From: Neorhizobium populisoli
GTDB lineage: Bacteria; Pseudomonadota; Alphaproteobacteria; Rhizobiales; Rhizobiaceae
Reading direction: 5' to 3'
DNA length: 64,000 nucleotides
Assembly: GCF_019430945.1 (NCBI RefSeq)
Contig: NZ_JAHYCB010000007.1
Coordinates: 372,001-436,000 of the forward strand
The position numbers and the translations under genes are program-made. How positions within the stretch are numbered: position 1 is the first letter of the stretch; every line of letters starts with the position of its first letter. This document shows positions 57,552-64,000 of the stretch, piece by piece. The notes below the pieces were generated by a model. It was not told the DNA's origin, did not search any database, and was given only the letters and a program-made list of their open reading frames with translations.

Positions 57552-58622
57552 ATGGCTCGAATGACGCTGAGCGGCATCAAGAAAAGCTTCAACACGACCG
57601 ACGTGCTGCACGGCATCGACCTCGAGATCGCCGACAAGGAATTCATCGTCTTCGTCGGGCCGTCCGGCTGCGGCAAGTCCACCTTGCTGCGCCTGATTGC
57701 CGGCCTCGACAATATCAGCGCCGGCGAATTCCGCATTGACGACCATCGCATGAACGAGGTTGCCCCGTCACGCCGTGGCATTGCCATGGTTTTCCAGTCC
57801 TACGCGCTTTATCCGCATATGGATGTCTACGAAAACATGGCCTTCGGCGTACGCCTGATGGGTCTGGAAAAGGCCGAGATCGAACAGCGTATCGACGAGG
57901 CTTCGAAGATGCTGCGCCTCGATCCGCTTTTGAAGCGAAAACCGCGTGAACTCTCCGGTGGTCAGCGGCAGCGTGTCGCGATCGGTCGTGCGCTCGTGCG
58001 CAAGCCGAAAGTCCTCCTGCTCGACGAACCGCTGTCGAACCTCGATGCAGCGCTGCGCTCGGACGTGCGCCTCGAAATCGCCCGCCTGCATCGCGAGATC
58101 GGCGGCACGACGATCTATGTCACCCACGACCAGGTCGAGGCGATGACATTGGCCGACCGGATCGTGGTGATGAATAACGGCAAGGTGGAACAGTTCGGCA
58201 GTCCGCGCGAGCTCTATGAGCGGCCCGCCAACACCTTCGTCGCTACCTTTATCGGCTCGCCGCGCATGGCGCTTCTCGATGTCGAGCGCAGCGGCAACAA
58301 TCTCGCACTTGCCGGTTCCGGCTCGTTGACCCTGGGAAAGTTGCCAGCTGGCGGCGAACGCGAACTGGTGATCGGCGTCCGTCCGGACGCGTTGACAATC
58401 AAGACCGACGCTTCTGCGGAAGGCTTCAAGGGAAGCGTGATCTATACCGAATATCTGGGCGACAATACCTTTGTTTACGTCCGGCTCGGTGATGGCACGC
58501 TGGTCAGCGTCCGCGCCGACGATGCGATCGATCTGAAGCCGGATGCGCCGGTCACCATCCAGGTCGCGCCGGATGCCATTCACTATTTCAGCCGCTCGAC
58601 ACGGGAGAGGCTGGCGGCCTGA
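57552..58622 (+). CDS. Sugar ABC transporter ATPase (UgpC/MsmK family)
   Basis: 356 aa. Walker A GPSGCGKSTLLRLIAGLDN near residue 38, Q-loop MVFQSYALYPHMDVYENM, signature LSGGQRQRVAIGRALVR, Walker B LLLDEPLSNLDAALR, H-loop THDQVEAMTLADR, and C-terminal TOBE domain (REL-VIGVRPDALTI, then VYVRLGDGTLVSVRADD). It energises the carbohydrate importer encoded downstream. It is cotranscribed with the HAD gene (16-bp gap). UgpC-type ATPases can serve several importers. Confidence 0.92.
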   Translation: MARMTLSGIKKSFNTTDVLHGIDLEIADKEFIVFVGPSGCGKSTLLRLIAGLDNISAGEFRIDDHRMNEVAPSRRGIAMVFQSYALYPHMDVYENMAFGVRLMGLEKAEIEQRIDEASKMLRLDPLLKRKPRELSGGQRQRVAIGRALVRKPKVLLLDEPLSNLDAALRSDVRLEIARLHREIGGTTIYVTHDQVEAMTLADRIVVMNNGKVEQFGSPRELYERPANTFVATFIGSPRMALLDVERSGNNLALAGSGSLTLGKLPAGGERELVIGVRPDALTIKTDASAEGFKGSVIYTEYLGDNTFVYVRLGDGTLVSVRADDAIDLKPDAPVTIQVAPDAIHYFSRSTRERLAA

Positions 58623-58672
58623 TCCGAGAATTCGTCTCCAACAAGATTAAAAGCAGAGAGGAAGGAACAACG

Positions 58673-59911
58673 ATGAAAAAGCTGATCATGAGCACGATCG
58701 TCGCCCTGGGAGCTGTGGCAACCGCATTGCCGGCCTGGGCGGAAGAACTGAGCTTCTGGAGCTGGCGCCAGGAGGACAAGGCGCAGTACGAGAAGTTCAT
58801 CAAGGCGTTCGAAGCCAAAAACCCGGGCATTACCGTCAAGTTCGAGACCTTCGAAGCCACCAATTACAACACGATCCTGTCGACGGCTCTGGCTGGCGGC
58901 TCCGGTCCGGACCTGATGTTCGCCCGCGCCTATGGCGGCCTGGAAAACGTCGCGAATGCCGGCTATCTGCTGCCGCTCGACAAGACCAATGTTCCGGCGC
59001 TCGAGAAATTCGCGCCAGCCGCGGTTGCCGCCGAAACCGTGCGTTCCAGCAAGATCACCTATGCGGTGCCTTTCGCCAGCCAGACGATGCTGGTCATCTA
59101 CAACAAGGACCTGTTCGATAAGAACGGCCTGAAGGAGCCGGAAACCTACGACGATCTCGTCAAGGCATCCGAAAAACTGAAGGCTGCGGGCGTCATGCCG
59201 TTCGGCAATGGCACCGCAACGGCTTGGCAGAACGAAGTCATGGTCGGCGGCATCGCGTCTTCCCTGATGGGCAAGGGTTTTTACGACGACCTGATGGCCG
59301 GCAAGGCCGACTTCACCGACAAGCGTTATGTCGAAGCGCTGACCAAGCTCAAGGACATCACCAAATATTTCCCGGACGGCTTTATCGGTCTCGATTATGC
59401 CTCCTCGCAGCAGCTCTTCGCATCCGGCATGGCCGGCATGTTCGTCGGCGGCTCATATGAGATCGCCAACTTTAAGAAGCAGAACCCGAAGATGAACATG
59501 GGCATCTTCGCGATGCCGGGCATGAAGGCCGGCGACCAGAAACTGGTCGCCCAGTATTTCGACGGCGGTTATGCGGTCAACGCCAAGACCACAAAGAAAG
59601 ACGCGGCGCTGAAGTTCGTCAACTTCCTCGCCAGCCAGGAATTCGGCCAGATGTTCGCCGATGATCTGAACAACATCTCGGCGGTGCCGGGCGTTGCCTT
59701 CAAGGACGCACTGCTGGGTGAGGTCGCCGAGCTCAACAAGAACTCGATCCCCTACATCATGCTGGTGCATTTCCGTTACGGCGAACCGTCCGGTTCCGTC
59801 CTGCTGCAGGGCGAAATCCAGAAGCTGTTCGGCGGCAAGGCGACCCCAGAAGAGGTGGGCAAGAACCTGACGACGGGTCTCGCCGCCTGGTACGCGCCGT
59901 TTAAGAAGTAA
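58673..59911 (+). CDS. Sugar ABC solute-binding protein (family 1)
   Basis: 412 aa. Signal peptide KLIMSTIVALGAVATALPAW ending AWA-EE. Mature part begins LSFWSWRQEDKAQYEKFIKA and continues with GGSGPDLMFARAYGGLENVA, YAVPFASQTMLVIYNKDLF, and GFIGLDYASSQQLFASGMAG, as in MalE-type family 1 proteins for oligosaccharides or sugar derivatives. The ribosome site GAGAGGAAGGAA precedes the ATG. A RIME-like repeat follows its stop, before the permease genes. Confidence 0.9.
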   Translation: MKKLIMSTIVALGAVATALPAWAEELSFWSWRQEDKAQYEKFIKAFEAKNPGITVKFETFEATNYNTILSTALAGGSGPDLMFARAYGGLENVANAGYLLPLDKTNVPALEKFAPAAVAAETVRSSKITYAVPFASQTMLVIYNKDLFDKNGLKEPETYDDLVKASEKLKAAGVMPFGNGTATAWQNEVMVGGIASSLMGKGFYDDLMAGKADFTDKRYVEALTKLKDITKYFPDGFIGLDYASSQQLFASGMAGMFVGGSYEIANFKKQNPKMNMGIFAMPGMKAGDQKLVAQYFDGGYAVNAKTTKKDAALKFVNFLASQEFGQMFADDLNNISAVPGVAFKDALLGEVAELNKNSIPYIMLVHFRYGEPSGSVLLQGEIQKLFGGKATPEEVGKNLTTGLAAWYAPFKK

Positions 59912-59945
59912 CCGAAACGAGGAGCGGCCTTGCGGCCACTCTTTT

Positions 59946-60084
59946 GCCCCTCACCCTAACCCTCTCCCCGCACGCGGGGAGAGGGGACGTGCCCCGCCCA
60001 AAGTCGAGATTGGCCCAGACGGTGCGTCTCGCTTCCTTCTCCCCGTCAGAACGGGGAGAAGGTGCCGGCAGGCGGATGAGGGGC
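59946..60084. repeat. RIME-like palindromic mosaic element inside the sugar ABC operon
   Basis: Two palindromes: CCTCTCCCC/GGGGAGAGG (59961-59969, 59976-59984) and CCTTCTCCCCGT/ACGGGGAGAAGG (60035-60046, 60051-60062), with outer GCCCCTCA (59946-59953) and TGAGGGGC (60077-60084). Related to 5958-6096. It lies between the binding-protein and permease genes and may tune transcript levels. Confidence 0.8.
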
Positions 60085-60127
60085 AAAGCCGCATGCGTGA
60101 ATGCCCGATATCAAACCAAAGAGACCA

Positions 60128-61051
60128 ATGATGCCCGGATCGCCCCTCATGGCGCGACGTTTGTGGATCACGGCGCTGATCGTGCCGCCGCTCGCCTTCG
60201 TCGCCCTGTTCGTCGTCTATCCCATCATCTCCGCCTTCGCCTATGCCTTTTTCCAGTGGCACGGGCTGGCGCGGGGCGAATTCGTCGGTTTCGCGAATTT
60301 CTACAAGGTCCTGTTCACCCAGCCTTATGCGGACTGGACGGTGAACGCATTCACCCACAACGTGCTGGTCTTCTTCGCGCTGATGGTGCTGCAGAACGGC
60401 ATCGGCTTCCTGCTCGCCTATTGCGTCTGGCGCGAACTGCCGGGCGCAGCCTTCCACCGCATCGCGGTCTTCCTGCCGGTCGTGCTGTCGACCATCATCG
60501 TCGGTTTTCTCTTCAAGCTTTTCCTGCATCCGTTGTTCGGCGTGGTGAACATCTCGCTGCGCGGCACCGGCCTTGGCTGGCTGGCGCAACCCTGGCTCGG
60601 ACAGGGTTCGACGGCCCTCTGGTCGCTGATTATCGCCAATGCCTGGCACATGGTCGGTTTCCCGACCCTCGTTTTCCTCGCGGGCATGCAGCGCATCCCG
60701 GGTGAAATCCTCGATGCTGTGCGTATGGAAACCGAAAGCGAATGGGTGAAGATCAGCAAGGTCGTCTGGCCGCTGGTGGCGCCGAGCGCGACCGTCGTCT
60801 TCACCCTGCTCTTCGTCGGTTCGTTCAACTGGTTCGAATTGCCCTATATCATGGCCGGCGTCGACGGCTCGCCGCACAAGTCGACCGACGTTCTCGGCCT
60901 CTATTTTTACCGCACCGCCTTCGGTGACCAGTCCGGCTCCGGCCAGGATTTCGGCGCAGGCAGCGCGCTCGCCGTGCTGATCTTCGTGTTTATCGCCGTT
61001 TTTGCCGGCTTCATCACCTTCCGGCTGAGGAAGCGGGAGATCCAGATATGA
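60128..61051 (+). CDS. Sugar ABC permease (MalF/UgpA type)
   Basis: 307 aa with six membrane segments: WITALIVPPLAFVALFVVYP, FALMVLQNGIGFLLAYCVWR, VFLPVVLSTIIVGFLFKLFL, and the EAA loop EILDAVRMETESEWVKISKV. The C-terminus ends with LAVLIFVFIAVFAGFITFRL. I start at ATG 60128 after an AAAGAGA site; ATGs at 60101 (directly after the repeat) and 60131 are alternatives. The stop overlaps the next ATG by 4 bp. Confidence 0.87.
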   Translation: MMPGSPLMARRLWITALIVPPLAFVALFVVYPIISAFAYAFFQWHGLARGEFVGFANFYKVLFTQPYADWTVNAFTHNVLVFFALMVLQNGIGFLLAYCVWRELPGAAFHRIAVFLPVVLSTIIVGFLFKLFLHPLFGVVNISLRGTGLGWLAQPWLGQGSTALWSLIIANAWHMVGFPTLVFLAGMQRIPGEILDAVRMETESEWVKISKVVWPLVAPSATVVFTLLFVGSFNWFELPYIMAGVDGSPHKSTDVLGLYFYRTAFGDQSGSGQDFGAGSALAVLIFVFIAVFAGFITFRLRKREIQI

Positions 61052-61911
61052 GCGCAGCAACCGAAACCTATTACGACCGCCGCGGCATCCTGCAGATGCT
61101 CGGCCGCGACGGGCTGATCCAGGTCATCCTGATCCTCAACACGATCGTGATGCTCGGGCCGCTGGTCATCATGTTCTTCGCGGCGTTCAAGACCAACGCG
61201 GAAATCTTCCAGTCACCGTTCTCGGTGCCGGATTTCACGAATTTCGCCAATATCGCGAAGATCTGGACCGAGACGAATTTCCTGCGTTACCTGATCAATT
61301 CGGTCATCGTCACCGGTTCGTCGATCGTCCTGATCCTGACGCTCGGTACGATGGCGGCTTATGGCATCGCCCGTTACAATTTCCGTGGCTCCGGCTTCGT
61401 GTTGATGTTCTTTGTAGCGGGCCTCACTCTGCCGCTGAAGCTTGCGATCATCCCGCTCTTCATCCTGATGCGCGATCTCGGCATCCTCAACACCCAGCTT
61501 TCGCTGATCATCATCTATGTCGCGATGGGTCTGCCGACGACGGTCTTCATCATGACCGGCTTTATCCGAACCCTGCCGAACGAGCTGGAAGACGCTGCCC
61601 GCATGGACGGCGCCAGCGAACCGCGCATCATGTGGTCGATCATGTTGCCGCTTGTGCGCCCCGCCCTGGTCATAGCCGGCATCCAGAACGTCGTGCCCAT
61701 CTGGAACGACTTCTTTTTCCCGCTGATCTTCATCCAGAAAGACGCGCTCAAAACCCTGCCGCAGGGACTGACCACCTTCATGGGCGAATACACGACCGAC
61801 TGGGGCATCCTCTTTGCCGGCCTGATGCTGTCCTCGGCGCCGGTCATCCTGATCTACATCATCCTGTCGCGCCAGTTCATCAACGGCATGACCGCCGGCG
61901 CCGTGAAGTAA
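61048..61911 (+). CDS. Sugar ABC permease (MalG/UgpE type)
   Basis: 287 aa with six membrane segments. GPLVIMFFAAFKTNAEIFQS, the EAA loop ELEDAARMDGASEPRIMWSI and the terminal ILSRQFINGMTAGAVK are typical of the second permease of carbohydrate uptake 1 systems. Coupled to the first permease gene by a 4-bp overlap. The AraC gene converges 2 bp past its stop. Confidence 0.9.
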   Translation: MSAATETYYDRRGILQMLGRDGLIQVILILNTIVMLGPLVIMFFAAFKTNAEIFQSPFSVPDFTNFANIAKIWTETNFLRYLINSVIVTGSSIVLILTLGTMAAYGIARYNFRGSGFVLMFFVAGLTLPLKLAIIPLFILMRDLGILNTQLSLIIIYVAMGLPTTVFIMTGFIRTLPNELEDAARMDGASEPRIMWSIMLPLVRPALVIAGIQNVVPIWNDFFFPLIFIQKDALKTLPQGLTTFMGEYTTDWGILFAGLMLSSAPVILIYIILSRQFINGMTAGAVK

Positions 61912-61913
61912 CC

Positions 61914-62822
61914 TTAGCGCGTCAGCGGATAGATCAGCCGCCCATCCTCCTCACCGCGCGGGAACGCTCCCTCGCGGTGACGCTTTTCCGCCTGCTGATA
62001 CCCTTGCGGGCTGATGCCGATATAGCGCTTGAACATGCGCGAGAAATAATAGGCATCAGAATAACCGGAGAGCTCAGCCGCGCGCTTAACGGTACAGCCA
62101 CCGGCCATCAGGCCCATGGCGCGCTCCATCCGCTTGAACTCCTGGAACTTGTCCGGCGTCCAGCCGATCCGTTTGCGAAACTCACGCTTGAAATAGTCGG
62201 GATTGTAGGGCGCCGCATTCACGGTCTCTTCGACCACCGCCTCGTTCATCGGATCGGCCGCGATCTGGCTCGCCGCGACCATGATCGAGAAGGACAACGC
62301 ATCGGGATTGCCGACATTACCGACCGATTGCTCTCGCCAGCCGGTATGCGCCTGCTCGATGAATTCGATCAGCAGGAACATGAAGAGATGGTGCTGCATC
62401 AGCGTCGTCGAATAGGGTGGCGCGTTATCGTAATAATAGCGGGCCAGCTGCTCCATCATTTCCCAGCGCGCCAGCGTCACCGCTTTTTTCAGGTTCATCT
62501 GGGCTATCATGTCGAGCCGACCATAGAGGTCGAGCGTGAAGTGCTGGGCAATGCCGGTATAGTCCTCGCGGGACGTTGAATAGCCGGTGAACCAGGTATC
62601 CGCCGGCAAAAGCATCGCGCGGCCCGGCGCCATATCGATCACCTCGCCCTCCACTTCATAGCGTGCCGACCCCGTCAGGCAGATGATCAGATCGTGCACA
62701 CTGTTCGACTTATCGACGCTCCACGTATGCGAATGCTGCATCCTTATGGTTGAGCGGGTCAGCGTCAGTGCCATCGCACTCATCGGAATTCCGGTCAGAA
62801 TGCTATGTTCGATTTTCTCCAT
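61914..62822 (-). CDS. AraC family transcriptional regulator
   Basis: 302 aa. N-terminal cupin-like sensor (HSHTWSVDKSNSVHDLIICL; PGRAMLLPADTWFTGYS) and a C-terminal double HTH (FKREFRKRIGWTPDKFQEFK; GCTVKRAAELSGYSDAYYFS then RMFKRYIGISPQGYQ). Probably a sugar-responsive activator. It lies between the sugar ABC operon (convergent) and the next permease operon (divergent, 266 bp apart), so it may control the latter, the former, or both. Confidence 0.9.
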   Translation of the reverse strand: MEKIEHSILTGIPMSAMALTLTRSTIRMQHSHTWSVDKSNSVHDLIICLTGSARYEVEGEVIDMAPGRAMLLPADTWFTGYSTSREDYTGIAQHFTLDLYGRLDMIAQMNLKKAVTLARWEMMEQLARYYYDNAPPYSTTLMQHHLFMFLLIEFIEQAHTGWREQSVGNVGNPDALSFSIMVAASQIAADPMNEAVVEETVNAAPYNPDYFKREFRKRIGWTPDKFQEFKRMERAMGLMAGGCTVKRAAELSGYSDAYYFSRMFKRYIGISPQGYQQAEKRHREGAFPRGEEDGRLIYPLTR

Positions 62823-63088
62823 CCTTTTCCCCGAATTCGTCGATTTGCTCTACGCGGCAAAGTGAGAATATCAGCGCGGGAGCTGAGACATCAACATATC
62901 GATGGCAAGAACTGGAGGAAATGGCGCGTCTTCTGCCCGGACCTGATAGGGTCTCGATTATCTGCAGAAGAAGCGCCAGAGGTTGCGATGCACAATAAGG
63001 GAAGTGTCTCTTCGTTCGATATGATCCATGCCGGCAGCGGCTTCCACAACTGTGCGGCGTCATGCATGCGCAATGCGGAGCGCGCAGC

Positions 63089-63973
63089 ATGAGCGGCGAT
63101 AACCGGTTCATGGGGCTGATCTACCTGTCGCCCTACATTCTCGGGCTTATGGTGTTTACCGCCCTGCCCTTTCTGGCATCGCTCTATCTGAGCTTCACCA
63201 ATTACAACCTGATGGACGCGCCTGTTTTCACCGGGCTTGCCAATTACATCAAGCTGTTCACCGCCGACCGTACCTTCCGCAAGTCGCTCTGGGTGACGTT
63301 GATCTATGTCTTCACCACCGTGCCGCTGAAGCTCGCCTTCGCACTCTTCATGGCGGTGATCCTGAACTACAAGCTGAAGTTCATCAACGTCTTCCGCACC
63401 GCCTATTACGTTCCGTCCATCCTCGGCGGTTCGATCGCCATCGCCGTTCTGTGGCGCTACATCTTCGCCGATGTCGGTCTCGTCAACATGGGGCTGCAGC
63501 TCATCGGCTTCGAGCCCGTCAACTGGTTCGGCGACCCGACCAACGCGCTCTTCACCATCACGCTTCTGCGCCTCTGGCAGTTCGGCTCGGCCATGGTGAT
63601 CTTTCTCGCCGCCCTGCAGAGCATCGACAAGACGCTCTATGAAGCAGCCTCGATCGACGGCGCCGGCAAATGGACGGGTTTCGTCTACATCACCCTGCCG
63701 CTGATCACGCCGGTAATTTTCTTCAACCTGATCATGCAGATGGTCCAGGCCTTTCAGGAGTTCAACGGCCCCTACATCATCACGCAAGGGGGGCCGCTGA
63801 AATCCACCTATCTCCTGCCGATCTATATCTATGACGAAGCCTTCAAGCGCTTCGACATGGGTTATGCCTCCGCCATCGCTTGGGTTCTGTTCGTCATCAT
63901 CATGGCCCTCACCCTCATCGCCTTCTGGTCCTCGCGCCATTGGGTTTACTACGCCGGCGACAAGAGGGGCTGA
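63089..63973 (+). CDS. Sugar ABC permease (MalF type) of a second system
   Basis: 294 aa, six membrane segments: FMGLIYLSPYILGLMVFTAL, TALPFLASLYLSFTNYNLMD, AFALFMAVILNYKLKFINVF, and the EAA loop TLYEAASIDGAGKWTGFVYI. The C-terminus ALTLIAFWSSRHWVYYAGDK is typical. ATG at 63089 follows GGAG with eight bases of spacing; the frame also extends back to 63062. No binding-protein gene precedes it, so that gene must lie beyond the window. Confidence 0.88.
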   Translation: MSGDNRFMGLIYLSPYILGLMVFTALPFLASLYLSFTNYNLMDAPVFTGLANYIKLFTADRTFRKSLWVTLIYVFTTVPLKLAFALFMAVILNYKLKFINVFRTAYYVPSILGGSIAIAVLWRYIFADVGLVNMGLQLIGFEPVNWFGDPTNALFTITLLRLWQFGSAMVIFLAALQSIDKTLYEAASIDGAGKWTGFVYITLPLITPVIFFNLIMQMVQAFQEFNGPYIITQGGPLKSTYLLPIYIYDEAFKRFDMGYASAIAWVLFVIIMALTLIAFWSSRHWVYYAGDKRG

Positions 63974-63975
63974 CC

Positions 63976-64000
63976 ATGACCGAGCACATTCTCCAAAACA
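63976..64000 (+). CDS. Start of the next gene, probably a partner permease (partial)
   Basis: ATG at 63976, two bases after the upstream permease stop, encodes M-T-E-H-I-L-Q-N before the window ends. Position suggests a second sugar permease, but nothing in eight residues proves it. Confidence 0.4.

Noticed and set aside
1..64000. CRISPR array, prophage, insertion sequence, tRNA or rRNA
   Set aside because: No regularly spaced repeats, transposase or integrase motifs, tRNA cloverleaf-like sequence or rRNA stretch was seen by eye.

Overview
The window looks like a chromosome or megaplasmid segment of a Rhizobiaceae-type alphaproteobacterium. The base composition is GC-rich. There is an lpiA-acvB (lysyl-phosphatidylglycerol) operon and a phosphonate monoester hydrolase that reads like the Rhizobium leguminosarum enzyme. 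Two RIME-like palindromic mosaic repeats and many solute-binding-protein ABC systems are also present. No tRNA, rRNA, integrase, transposase or CRISPR array was seen. This placement rests on remembered families, not on a search.

Layout. 1-8.5 kb (all minus strand): an O-methyl aromatic catabolic block. It holds an extradiol dioxygenase of the VOC fold, galB, galC (ligK), galD, a DUF1932 dehydrogenase, a GntR/FCD regulator, ligM, metF, and a LysR regulator cut by the window edge. 8.8-9.5 kb: a TerC family membrane protein. 9.9-17.0 kb (minus): a phosphonate monoester hydrolase with a complete peptide-type ABC importer. 17.2-26.7 kb: mixed accessory catabolism. It contains a TIM-barrel isomerase-like protein, a GntR regulator, a class V PLP enzyme, a two-component flavin monooxygenase, an HpaI-type aldolase, a zinc-free MDR reductase, an EthD-like protein, and an amino-acid ABC binding protein plus permease without an ATPase. 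27.0-28.5 kb: a cyclase-family hydrolase and a MarR regulator. 28.6-32.5 kb: acvB and lpiA. 32.6-36.3 kb (minus): a two-subunit 2-oxoacid:ferredoxin oxidoreductase (IorA/IorB-like). 36.6-45.1 kb (plus): an eight-gene aerobic 2-aminobenzoyl-CoA (anthraniloyl-CoA) operon. 45.4-53.5 kb: a peptide-type ABC importer with two M20 amidohydrolases. 53.5-56.4 kb: a DUF2147 protein and a lipid-modification-like operon (DUF1295, cyclopropane-synthase-like methyltransferase, membrane protein). 56.9-61.9 kb: a HAD phosphatase and a sugar ABC operon. 61.9-64 kb: an AraC regulator and the start of a second sugar ABC operon.

How the genes may work together. In the first block LigM would demethylate vanillate or 3-O-methylgallate onto tetrahydrofolate and MetF would process the one-carbon unit. 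The ring diol would then be opened, and GalD, GalB and GalC would carry oxalomesaconate to pyruvate and oxaloacetate. The ring opener here is a VOC-type dioxygenase, not the LigB-type enzyme of known gallate and protocatechuate 4,5-pathways. In the central block the anthraniloyl-CoA operon has no aryl-CoA ligase in the window. A cyclase-family hydrolase (the family that includes isatin hydrolase) and an IorAB-type oxidoreductase are close by. I propose that isatin is opened to isatinate (2-aminophenylglyoxylate). IorAB would then decarboxylate it oxidatively, straight to 2-aminobenzoyl-CoA, bypassing ATP-dependent ligation. A shared AT-rich inverted-repeat motif in front of three units, including a perfect 30-bp palindrome at 45355-45384, suggests common control, perhaps by the MarR protein. 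These pathway links are inference; the family calls are firmer.
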